A DNA stretch of 10,378 nucleotides from Calidifonticultor sp964387355 (GCA_964387355.1 CAYLWJ010000036.1:1-10378), one strand, 5' to 3'. Positions 1-6,144 are shown, counted from the stretch's first letter. Notes: a model not told the origin generated them from the sequence alone. Numbers and translations: made by a program.

Positions 1-166
1 CAGAGAGTATGGCAATCCGGCTTCCCCCGTTACCATGGGATAAGGTATCATGTTGTACCGATAGAGTGCACAGCTAATTATTAGAAAGATTTAGATTTGA
101 ATTTAGCTGTGAAGTAGAGTGGCACCGCGGGAATTAAGACCTCTCGTCTCTACGTTTTTATTTTTT
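1..166 (+). promoter_or_regulatory. T-box riboswitch, 3' part (5' end outside window)
   Basis: A T-box leader senses uncharged tRNA and controls read-through of an intrinsic terminator. Seen here: the conserved T-box sequence AGAGTGGCACCGCGG (116-130), a preceding helix pairing 69-77 with 103-111 (stem III position), and a terminator-type pairing of GTAGAG (114-119) with CTCTAC (148-153) followed by a T-rich tract (155-166). The AGAGAG at 2-7 resembles the distal Stem I motif, so the window probably starts inside Stem I. The specifier codon, which would name the amino acid, is then off the left edge. The next substantial gene downstream is a tryptophan synthase beta chain at 783. Trp specificity is therefore an inference from context, not read from the sequence. 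Confidence 0.9.
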
Positions 167-532
167 AAAAATACTTAATATAATTCTTATAATTCTATAA
201 ACATAATAAAAATATAATGAATTATATGTTCTAATATTTTACCTTCTTGACCTTATTATTATCTTACTATTATTTTATGAGCAGAACTTTTAAGTATTTT
301 TAAATAAGTAGAGATGTTAGAGGTTTTTGTTTTTTCTGGGTTATTTTAGATATTTTAATAAAAGATTTTTTGCTAAATTTGATATCTATGATATCTAAAT
401 AAATGTGTAAAAAACCTTTGTTAAAAATCGGTTGTAAAGATTGGTTGTAAAAAACTGTTGTAAAAAAATTTTGTTAGAAAATTTTTATAAAAAAACCTTT
501 GTATTTATCATTTTAATTTTTGGAAGGCAAAA
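167..532. other. Gene-free AT-rich spacer between T-box and mini-ORF
   Basis: I see no credible gene here on either strand. The stretch is nearly all A and T, with stop codons in every frame. The only structure is a set of short direct repeats (420-480, listed separately) and a repeated AAAAAACCTTTGT-like string at about 409-421 and 490-502 that flanks them. A T-box normally sits close to the gene it controls, so a spacer this long is unusual. It may mark a lost gene or an extended leader. Confidence 0.6.
420..480 (+). repeat. Short direct repeats, GTTGTAAA with 13-nt period
   Basis: GTTGTAAA occurs at 431, 444 and 457, exactly 13 nt apart. Related copies GTTAAAAA at 420 and GTTAGAAA at 473 lie on either side. 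The array sits in the leader region before the Trp-linked mini-ORF. It could be a protein-binding array or simple slippage expansion in AT-rich DNA; nothing in the sequence decides between them. Confidence 0.5.
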
Positions 533-556
533 GGAAAGAGAAAGAGAAAGGGAAAG
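533..556 (+). repeat. Hexanucleotide tandem repeat RGAAAG x4 in purine tract
   Basis: Four consecutive six-base units (GGAAAG, AGAAAG, AGAAAG, GGAAAG) lie within an almost pure purine run from about 522 to 557. The last unit merges into the SD of the mini-ORF that starts at 566. Changes in copy number by slippage would alter the purine tract next to that ribosome binding site. Confidence 0.6.
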
Positions 557-565
557 GTGATTATT

Positions 566-625
566 ATGCCAAAGCTGCATGCTAATGTTGTTAATGATAA
601 TTGGCATAGATTATGGCATTTTTAA
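566..625 (+). CDS. Possible 19-codon Trp-containing leader peptide
   Basis: A short reading frame of 19 codons begins with ATG at 566 and ends with TAA at 623-625. It is preceded by AAAGGTGAT (553-561), a good match to the anti-SD sequence, about 5 nt from the ATG. The peptide ends in NWHRLWHF, with Trp codons at positions 13 (602-604) and 17 (614-616). Tryptophan is rare, so two in one 19-residue peptide, between a T-box and a tryptophan synthase gene, suggests a ribosome-sensed leader peptide. In Bacillus subtilis the rtpA transcript has a T-box followed by a 10-residue peptide (rtpLP) with three Trp codons, which is the closest known parallel. Here the stop lies about 140 nt before the trpB2 SD, so direct ribosome blocking of that SD is unlikely. 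Any coupling would need RNA folding. Chance occurrence cannot be excluded. Confidence 0.4.
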   Translation: MPKLHANVVNDNWHRLWHF

Positions 626-642
626 AATTCAAATAATAAAAA

Positions 643-702
643 GATGTAATGATAATAATAAAGATTTAATGATAATATAAATAATGTAAATGATAAAATT
701 GG
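643..702 (+). repeat. Three degenerate 20-nt direct repeats
   Basis: Units starting at 643, 663 and 683 share the core TAATGATAAT or a variant of it. The same ten bases also occur inside the mini-ORF at 592-601. The repeats lie between the mini-ORF and trpB2. The function is unknown, and AT-rich slippage is a plausible origin. Confidence 0.45.
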
Positions 703-712
703 TTTAAACCAT
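701..712. promoter_or_regulatory. GGTTTAAACC palindrome upstream of trpB2
   Basis: A perfect 10-base palindrome (GGTTTAAACC, from 701) is one of the few GC-containing symmetric elements in the leader. It lies about 70 nt before the trpB2 start. A TTGGTT (699-704) with TATAAG (723-728), spaced 18 nt apart, overlaps it and could be a weak promoter, in which case the palindrome would be well placed as an operator. This is suggestive only. Confidence 0.25.
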
Positions 713-782
713 AAATAAGTTATATAAGTGTCTAGAATAATATAAGTAATATATAAAAAATATTTGAAAGGAGATAATTAAA

Positions 783-2153
783 ATGGCTTTAGATAATAAT
801 GAAAAAAAGATATTACTGTCAGAAAAAGATATGCCAAAACAATGGTATAATATTAATCCAGATTTACCAAAGCCTCTTGATCCGCCAATAAATCCGCAAA
901 CAGGTAAAGTGCTTAGCCCAGATGACCTTGCAATACTATTTCCAATGGAGCTTATAATGCAGGAAGTTTCGATGGATAGGTTTATTGATATACCAAAGGA
1001 GCTTATAGAAATATATAAAATGTGGAGGCCAACACCATTAGTAAGAGCAGAAAGGTTAGAAAAATTTTTAGGAACACCTGCTAAGATTTATTACAAAAAT
1101 GAAAGCGTAAGCCCAGCAGGAAGCCATAAACCAAATACTGCGGTAGCACAGGCTTATTATAATAAAAAAGAAGGGACAAAAAGACTTACAACTGAAACAG
1201 GAGCAGGTCAATGGGGAAGTGCGCTTGCTTTTGCAGGCAATCTTTTTGATTTAGACGTTACAGTTTATATGGTTAAAGTAAGTTATAATCAAAAACCATA
1301 CAGGAAAACCATGATGAGAATGTGGGGTGCTAATGTTTTTGCATCTCCAACTGATAAAACTGAATCAGGTAGGGCAATACTAGCTCAAGACCCTAACTCC
1401 CCAGGTTCACTTGGCATTGCAATTAGCGAAGCTGTAGAAGATGCAGTAAAAAGTGGTGGACATACAAAATATTCTTTAGGCAGTGTTTTAAATCATGTAA
1501 TTTTACACCAGACAATAATTGGGTTGGAAGCAAAAAAACAGTTTGAAAAAGTTGGTGACTATCCAGACATAGTAATTGGATGTGTTGGAGGTGGAAGCAA
1601 CTTTGGCGGTTTTTCTTTCCCATTTGTTCATGATAAATTAAAAGGACAAAAAATTAGAATAATTGCTGTTGAACCTGATGCATGCCCAACACTAACTAAA
1701 GGCCCATTTGCATACGATTATGGGGATACAGCTAAAATGGCGCCAATTGTTAAAATGTATACTTTAGGCCATGACTTTGTTCCAGCAGGTATTCATGCTG
1801 GTGGTTTGAGGTATCATGGAATGGCTCCTCAGGTGAGTTTGCTTAAAAATGAAAATATTATAGAAGCTGTAGCTGTTCCACAGACAACAGTTTTTGAAGC
1901 AGGCATAATTTTTGCAAAAACTGAAGGAATTATTCCAGCTCCTGAAACAACTCATGCTATAAGAGTTGCAATTGATGAAGCGCTAAAATGTAAAGAAACT
2001 GGTGAAGCAAAAACTATTGCATTTAATTTTAGCGGACATGGACATTTAGATTTAGGAGCTTTTGAAGCATATCTTGATGGGAAAATAGTTGACTATGAGT
2101 ACCCTGAAGAGAAAATAAAAGAATCGCTTGAAAAGCTTCCAAAAGTGGGTTAA
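783..2153 (+). CDS. trpB2: Tryptophan synthase beta chain, TrpB2 type
   Basis: A 456-residue PLP enzyme of fold type II that condenses indole with L-serine to give L-tryptophan in the cytoplasm. Visible marks are the PLP lysine in AGSHKPNTA (K116), the catalytic-glutamate region TTETGAGQWG (E138), the glycine-rich phosphate loop CVGGGSNFGG (about 267-276) and the C-terminal SGHGHLDLG. The long N-terminal extension, the WRPTPL segment and GGGSNF in place of GGGSNA mark the TrpB2 branch, which is longer than the roughly 400-residue TrpB1. TrpB2 often occurs without trpA and is thought to salvage free indole; no trpA or other trp gene is present here. ATG 783 has a strong AAAGGAG (767-773) nine bases upstream. 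The T-box and Trp-containing mini-ORF upstream suggest control by tryptophan supply. A long hairpin follows the stop codon. Confidence 0.95.
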   Translation: MALDNNEKKILLSEKDMPKQWYNINPDLPKPLDPPINPQTGKVLSPDDLAILFPMELIMQEVSMDRFIDIPKELIEIYKMWRPTPLVRAERLEKFLGTPAKIYYKNESVSPAGSHKPNTAVAQAYYNKKEGTKRLTTETGAGQWGSALAFAGNLFDLDVTVYMVKVSYNQKPYRKTMMRMWGANVFASPTDKTESGRAILAQDPNSPGSLGIAISEAVEDAVKSGGHTKYSLGSVLNHVILHQTIIGLEAKKQFEKVGDYPDIVIGCVGGGSNFGGFSFPFVHDKLKGQKIRIIAVEPDACPTLTKGPFAYDYGDTAKMAPIVKMYTLGHDFVPAGIHAGGLRYHGMAPQVSLLKNENIIEAVAVPQTTVFEAGIIFAKTEGIIPAPETTHAIRVAIDEALKCKETGEAKTIAFNFSGHGHLDLGAFEAYLDGKIVDYEYPEEKIKESLEKLPKVG

Positions 2154-2161
2154 TATGACAG

Positions 2162-2206
2162 TAAAGTTTAGCTCATATTGATTTAAGTAATATGGGCTAA
2201 ACTTTA
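2162..2206 (+). terminator. 18-bp hairpin after trpB2, no clear U-tract
   Basis: Bases 2162-2179 pair with 2189-2206 through 18 positions, with a single T-G wobble and a 9-nt loop. The stem begins 8 nt after the trpB2 stop codon. Position and length fit a terminator or mRNA-stabilising element. However, the bases that follow are ATAAAAATTG and not a T-run, so intrinsic termination would be weak. It is equally symmetric on the minus strand, also without a T-run. Confidence 0.6.
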
Positions 2207-2304
2207 TAAAAATTGAAAAATTAATAGTATATGGAAAATTAATAGCATAAATGTATTATCAAATGAAATGAATTAAATTTATTAACTATTAATAAGTAAT
2301 AATT

Positions 2305-3192
2305 ATGTATGATAAGATATTAGATATTTTATATGATGGTGTTTATTTTGTTGATAAGGATAGAAGGATAACTTTTTGGAATAAAAGTGCTGAAGAAATT
2401 ACTGGGTATAAAAAAGATGAAGTTGTAGGAAAATTTTGCTATTCAAATATTCTTTCACATATTGATCAGGAAGGAAATAGGCTTTGTTTAAATGGGTGTC
2501 CAATTCACCAGACCTTGCTGGACGGTAAAAAGAGGGAAGCTTTAGTTTTTTTACACAATAAAAAAGGCTATAGAATACCAGTAAAGATAAAGGTCACACC
2601 ATTAATTGATAATGGCAAGATAATAGGTGCTGCAGAAATATTTTTTGACAATACAGAAAATATAATCAATGAAGAAATTTTAAACAGATATAAAAAAGAG
2701 GCTTTTTTAGATGAGTTAACATCCATTTTTAATAGACGATTTTTAAAAAATAAAATTGATGCAGATTTAAATTCATTACGAAGATATAACTTGCCATTTG
2801 GTATAATTTTTTTAGATATTGATAATTTTAAGCTGATAAATGATACATATGGGCATGTAGCAGGTGATAAAATTCTTATAAATGTAGCAAATACAATATC
2901 AAAAAATGTAAGGTCATTTGACACTGCTGGCAGATGGGGTGGTGAGGAGTTTGTTTGTATTATTGAAAATGTAACTCCAAAAAGCTTATTTTCCGTTGCT
3001 GAAAAGCTAAGGTTTTTAATTGAGAATTCAGATGTTTACCTTGAAGATGTTAAAACCTATATAAAGGTTACAGTATCAATTGGCGCTACTGTTGCTAAAA
3101 CTGATGATAATATTAATACGTTGATAAAAAGGGCAGATGATCTAATGTATAAAAGTAAAATACGGGGTAAAAATTTAGTTACGGTTGCTTGA
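2305..3192 (+). CDS. PAS-GGDEF diguanylate cyclase
   Basis: A 295-residue protein expected to make cyclic di-GMP from two GTP in the cytoplasm; no signal peptide or membrane segment is visible. Residues 1-115 form a PAS sensor domain (DGVYFVDKDRRITFWN at 11-26). A linker helix at about 118-135 leads to a GGDEF domain from about 136. The active-site signature is GGEEF (212-216), metal-binding aspartates lie in FLDIDNFK (D171, D173), and RSFD (203-206) is a proper RxxD product-inhibition site five residues before GGEEF, so the enzyme looks active and feedback-inhibited. The PAS domain carries Cys at 45, 61 and 65 with His52 and Asp54, a pattern that may bind a metal or cofactor. ATG 2305 has no convincing SD. 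The coding end is partly duplicated downstream. The neighbours, trpB2 and rho, give no functional hint. Confidence 0.93.
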   Translation: MYDKILDILYDGVYFVDKDRRITFWNKSAEEITGYKKDEVVGKFCYSNILSHIDQEGNRLCLNGCPIHQTLLDGKKREALVFLHNKKGYRIPVKIKVTPLIDNGKIIGAAEIFFDNTENIINEEILNRYKKEAFLDELTSIFNRRFLKNKIDADLNSLRRYNLPFGIIFLDIDNFKLINDTYGHVAGDKILINVANTISKNVRSFDTAGRWGGEEFVCIIENVTPKSLFSVAEKLRFLIENSDVYLEDVKTYIKVTVSIGATVAKTDDNINTLIKRADDLMYKSKIRGKNLVTVA

Positions 3193-3260
3193 AAGTATCA
3201 TCAGGAGAGCTTTCAGAGTAGACCTTTTTAGTAAAAATTTAATTACGGTTGCTTGAAAGT
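3167..3260 (+). repeat. 30-bp direct repeat of cyclase gene end
   Basis: Bases 3167-3196, which hold the last codons and stop of the diguanylate cyclase, recur at 3231-3260 with one mismatch (3178 G versus A), offset by 64 bp. The copy is out of frame with the gene and looks like a recent local duplication or the scar of a recombination event. Confidence 0.85.
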
Positions 3261-3261
3261 T

Positions 3262-3291
3262 GCTTAACAGTTGCTAATGTTAAGCTTAATT
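3262..3291 (+). terminator. Probable terminator after diguanylate cyclase
   Basis: GCTTAACA (3262-3269) pairs perfectly with TGTTAAGC (3278-3285) around an 8-nt loop, and a T-rich stretch follows (TTAATTATTCAATTTTTT, to 3303). It lies immediately after the duplicated gene end. Confidence 0.5.
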
Positions 3292-3305
3292 ATTCAATTT
3301 TTTAT

Positions 3306-3325
3306 AAAAAATGCTTGCATTTTTT
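3306..3325. terminator. Short A/T hairpin, possibly a second terminator
   Basis: AAAAAATGC (3306-3314) and GCATTTTTT (3317-3325) form a near-perfect palindrome whose 3' arm is itself a T-run. It is symmetric on both strands, so it could end transcription from either side. The stem is mostly A-T and therefore weak. Confidence 0.4.
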
Positions 3326-3668
3326 AAAATATCTTTATATCATCAGTCTATAAATCAAAAAAGCTTTGGGGATAAATTATAATCTTCATTTTTATTCTAA
3401 GATTAATAAAAATCGATAGATAATAACCAAAAAATAAATCGATAATTAATTAATTTATTAAAATATTATTTATAATTTATAAATTTATAGAAACAGTAAT
3501 ACAGAAATTAAGTTATTTTTTTAAGCCACCTATAAAAAATCCATAAAAGGCGATTTATTGATTTTGTTGTTGTTTGTTTTGTTTTTTTGTTTTTTATTAC
3601 ATTAACTACACTATATGAAAAGTAAGGTATAAATTAAAATATTTTAAATTTCGAAAGGAGAGATAAAA
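3326..3668. other. Long rho leader/spacer with T/G-only tract
   Basis: About 340 nt without a gene precede rho. Its one striking element is 3562-3595, 34 bases made only of T and G, in which the T-runs between Gs generally lengthen (2, 2, 3, 4, 7, 6). Possible promoter elements such as TATAAT at 3378 or TATATG at 3612 lack convincing -35 partners, so I do not call a promoter. The U-rich RNA this tract would give could matter for Rho autoregulation, but this is a guess. Confidence 0.4.
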
Positions 3669-5615
3669 TTGTCAGAAGATACGTTAAATTTTGATTATAA
3701 TGGTTTAACTAATGAATTAACAAAGGAAAAGCTAGAAAAATTAGTTCTGGCTGATCTAAAAGAAATTGCAAAGAAACTGCGCGTATCGGGTATTTCAAGT
3801 TTAAAAAAAGATGAAATAATTAATAAGATATTAGAATATTCTAAAGAATTAAATAAAGTTACTGAATATACAAATTCTAGTGGTGAGATTGATGGTGGGA
3901 TTAACTCTAATATAAACGTTTTAAATTCAGATAATGAAAGTAAGGAACTTGAAAAGGAAAATAAGTCATTTGAATATACAGGTTATACAGATGTTACAAA
4001 TAATACACTCAGTACTGATAGTAAAGACTACACAGACGATATGATTACCGCAGATAGAGCAGATAGCATAGTTACTGCAAATAATCCAGTTAGCACAGAC
4101 AGTACAGATACAATAGACACCATCGATAAGGCATTAGAGAAGGAAAAGGCTTTTCAGCAGGAAGCATTTGATATACAAGTTGATAAAACATCTGAAAATA
4201 AAGTTTTTGGAGCATCTGGATTAGAGCCATTAGAGAATTCTTTAGGGTTAGATGAAAGGGAAGATGGGCTAAGTGTAGAAGTTGAAAATGAAAGAGTTAA
4301 AAATGAAGGAGTTGAAACAAAAGTAGAGGCTTCGGAAGAATCAGAGGAGCTGCCAGAAGAAGTACCTGAGGAATTACCAGAAGAAACACCTGAAGAAGCG
4401 CTTGAAGAATCACCTGAAGAAGCAGTTGAAGAGGTAAAGAAGCCTGAAGCTGAGGTAGAAGTTTATGAAGAGCGAATGAAAGGTATCCTTGATATTATAA
4501 ATGATGGCTATGGTTTTTTGAGAACTAACGGTTATCTTCAAGGACCAAATGATATATATGTATCCCAGTCCCAGATTAGAAGATTTAACTTGCGACAAGG
4601 AGATGAAGTTTATGGAGTTGTAAGACCTCCTAAATCTAAAGATGGTGAAAAATATAACGCTTTGCTTCGCATTGAAAAAGTAAATGGGTTTGATCCTGAA
4701 ACAATTAGAAAAAGAAAGCCTTTTGAGTCTTTAACACCAATATATCCTTCAGAAAGATTGAGGCTTGAAACTACTCCTAATAACATTACTGCAAGAATAA
4801 TTGATTTAATTGCGCCAATCGGAAAGGGACAAAGAGGTCTTATTGTTTCACCTCCTAAAGCTGGAAAAACTACAATATTAAAAGACATTGCTAATAGTGT
4901 AGCAACAAATAACCCAGAAGTTTATATAATAGTTTTGCTTGTTGATGAAAGACCTGAAGAAGTAACAGACATGGAGCGTTCAGTTAAAGGTGAAGTTATA
5001 AGTTCAACTTTTGATCAACCTTCAGAAAATCATATACAGGTTGCTGAAATGGTTTTGCAAAGGGCAAAGAGGTTAGTTGAGCATGGCAAGGATGTATTAA
5101 TTTTACTTGATAGCATAACAAGACTTGCAAGAGCTTATAACCTTTCTATTCCTGCAAGCGGTAGAGTTTTATCTGGTGGCGTTGATTCTACTGCGCTTTT
5201 TCCTCCAAAGAGATTTTTTGGAGCTGCAAGAAATATAGAATTTGGTGGAAGTTTAACTATCCTTGCAACTGCATTAATTGATACCGGCAGTAGAATGGAT
5301 GAAGTAATTTTTGAAGAGTTTAAGGGAACTGGAAATATGGAAATTAACCTTGATAGAAAACTTGCAGATAAAAGGATATTCCCTGCAATAGATATTACTA
5401 GGTCTGGAACCAGAAAAGAGGAGCTTTTAATGGATGAAGAAGAAGCAAATTTAGTATGGAAACTTCGAAGAATAATACATGAAAAAGATCCAGAAGTTGC
5501 AATAGAGCAGCTTATAGATTATATGAGAAAAACAAAAACTAATAGGGATTTTCTAAATATAATAAAAGCAAGCTTATCACAAAACAGTAAAGCAACATTT
5601 AACTCAAAACTTTAA
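3669..5615 (+). CDS. rho: Transcription termination factor Rho with long insert
   Basis: A 648-residue hexameric RNA-dependent ATPase that terminates transcription. Its parts in order are a Rho N-terminal helical domain (about 13-60), a hydrophilic insert (about 61-265), the RNA-binding cold-shock fold with ILDIINDGYGFLR (about 273-285), and the RecA-like motor. Motor motifs are Walker A PPKAGKTT (395-402), catalytic-Glu segment VDERPEEV (E427), Walker B DVLILLDS (D481), the Q-loop region LSGGVDSTALFPP (501-513), the R-loop GTGNMEINLDRKLADKR (553-569) and RSGTRKEELL. Escherichia coli Rho is about 419 residues, and most of the excess lies in the insert. The insert is D/T/S/N-rich at first, then a run of roughly tetrapeptide PEE repeats (228-256), and it looks disordered. 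The start is TTG 3669, eight bases after AAAGGAG (3654-3660). No clear terminator follows. Confidence 0.97.
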   Translation: MSEDTLNFDYNGLTNELTKEKLEKLVLADLKEIAKKLRVSGISSLKKDEIINKILEYSKELNKVTEYTNSSGEIDGGINSNINVLNSDNESKELEKENKSFEYTGYTDVTNNTLSTDSKDYTDDMITADRADSIVTANNPVSTDSTDTIDTIDKALEKEKAFQQEAFDIQVDKTSENKVFGASGLEPLENSLGLDEREDGLSVEVENERVKNEGVETKVEASEESEELPEEVPEELPEETPEEALEESPEEAVEEVKKPEAEVEVYEERMKGILDIINDGYGFLRTNGYLQGPNDIYVSQSQIRRFNLRQGDEVYGVVRPPKSKDGEKYNALLRIEKVNGFDPETIRKRKPFESLTPIYPSERLRLETTPNNITARIIDLIAPIGKGQRGLIVSPPKAGKTTILKDIANSVATNNPEVYIIVLLVDERPEEVTDMERSVKGEVISSTFDQPSENHIQVAEMVLQRAKRLVEHGKDVLILLDSITRLARAYNLSIPASGRVLSGGVDSTALFPPKRFFGAARNIEFGGSLTILATALIDTGSRMDEVIFEEFKGTGNMEINLDRKLADKRIFPAIDITRSGTRKEELLMDEEEANLVWKLRRIIHEKDPEVAIEQLIDYMRKTKTNRDFLNIIKASLSQNSKATFNSKL

Positions 5616-5657
5616 TTAAGGCTAGTATTTTTAAAATACGAGTTATAGAAATAAATA

Positions 5658-5686
5658 TTGACATAATGAAATATTGAAATAATGAT
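5658..5686 (+). promoter_or_regulatory. Possible promoter for vapBC-like module
   Basis: A perfect TTGACA (5658-5663) is followed after 16-17 nt by TAATGA/AATGAT (5680-5686), a weak -10. It would give a leader of about 110 nt through the 14-bp repeats into the antitoxin gene. Confidence 0.35.
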
Positions 5687-5742
5687 ATTAATGATGTATA
5701 TATGTGTCGTTAATTTGTTATTAAAAAAATATAAAATTTTAT

Positions 5743-5796
5743 AGATTACTAATTAAAGATTACTAATTAAAGATTGCTAATTAAAGATTGCTAACA
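5743..5796 (+). repeat. 14-bp tandem repeats, about four copies, before antitoxin
   Basis: AGATTACTAATTAA is present twice without change (5743-5756 and 5757-5770). It then appears as AGATTGCTAATTAA (5771-5784) and as a partial copy AGATTGCTAACA (5785-5796). The array ends 7 nt before ATG 5804, where an SD would normally be. Ribbon-helix-helix antitoxins often bind tandem operator sites in front of their own genes, so this may be the autoregulatory operator. Confidence 0.85.
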
Positions 5797-5803
5797 TTTG
5801 ATT

Positions 5804-6052
5804 ATGAAAAGAACACAAATTTATATAGATGAAAATATTTATAATGATATTGCAAAAGAAGCAAAAAGCGAAAAAAGAACTGTGTCTGATATTATAAGAG
5901 AAATGCTTGCAAGAGAATTAAGGTTAAGAAAAAGACAAAAATCTGCTAAGTCTGCAGAAATTCTCATGAAACTTGCTAACATTGCAGTAGAAGGTCCATC
6001 AGATATATCTGTCAAAGGCGAAGACTATTTTATTGAGGAGCTAACAAAGTGA
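5804..6052 (+). CDS. Ribbon-helix-helix antitoxin, VapB/CopG-like
   Basis: An 82-residue protein beginning KRTQIYIDENIYNDIAKE, the usual beta strand and first helix of an RHH DNA-binding domain. The second helix SEKRTVSDIIREMLARELR follows. The C-terminal part (about 45-82) would be the toxin-binding tail. The expected role is to neutralise a PIN-domain RNase and repress its own operon as a dimer. I prefer ATG 5804 over the in-frame TTG at 5798 because the domain starts directly at KRTQ; neither start has a clear SD. The gene overlaps the next reading frame by four bases (GTGA), the classic antitoxin-toxin arrangement, but that toxin gene is broken. Upstream lie four 14-bp repeats that may be its operator. 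VapB of the RHH class is the likeliest identity, judged from the toxin remnant. Confidence 0.85.
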   Translation: MKRTQIYIDENIYNDIAKEAKSEKRTVSDIIREMLARELRLRKRQKSAKSAEILMKLANIAVEGPSDISVKGEDYFIEELTK

Positions 6053-6144
6053 GTGTATTTGTTGACGCTGGGATAGAAAAAGCTTTTAGTTTTGACAGGC
6101 ATTTTAAAATACTTGGAATTTCTCTAGTTGAATCTCAAATATGA
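6049..6144 (+). pseudogene. Internally deleted VapC-like PIN toxin gene
   Basis: A 31-codon frame starts at GTG 6049, overlapping the antitoxin stop and preceded by GAGGAG (6035-6040). Its first eight residues, MSVFVDAG, match the start of a PIN-domain RNase, including the first active-site Asp. The rest, including KAFSFDRHFKILGISLVE, matches the very end of such a protein, with the late Asp in FSFDRHF. The roughly 90-100 residues that normally lie between them, with the other acidic residues and most of the fold, are missing. The likely explanation is an in-frame internal deletion of vapC, leaving the antitoxin intact. A 31-residue product could not form a PIN fold, so no RNase activity is expected. 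Assignment rests on my reading of family motifs at both ends. Confidence 0.8.

Noticed and set aside
301..345. Second T-box-like motif (AAGTAGAG followed by TTAGAGG and a T-run)
   Set aside because: It lacks the TGGnACCGCG core and any stable helix. The similarity is a few bases in AT-rich DNA.
420..480. CRISPR-like array
   Set aside because: The repeats are only 8 bases with 5-8 nt gaps. This is not the repeat and spacer size of any CRISPR array.
1423..1955. Minus-strand open frames inside trpB2
   Set aside because: They lie entirely opposite a well-supported conserved gene, and their translations are rich in Cys, His and Phe with no recognisable domain. They are shadows of the coding strand.
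2219..2249. AATTAATAG-type direct repeats before the cyclase gene
   Set aside because: The two short copies are within what AT-rich sequence gives by chance, and no other signal accompanies them.
2568..2924. 118-codon minus-strand frame opposite the GGDEF gene
   Set aside because: It is antisense to catalytic GGDEF codons, has no SD and shows no family resemblance.
4410..4888. Minus-strand frames inside rho
   Set aside because: They are opposite the conserved Rho RNA-binding and motor segments and have no support of their own.
5625..5639. GTATTTTTAAAATAC as the rho terminator
   Set aside because: The symmetric stem is almost all A-T with a one-base centre and no T-run after it, too weak to call.
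5798..5803. TTG 5798 as start of the antitoxin
   Set aside because: It adds only two residues before the conserved KRTQIYID strand, has no SD, and lies right after the repeat array. ATG 5804 is simpler.
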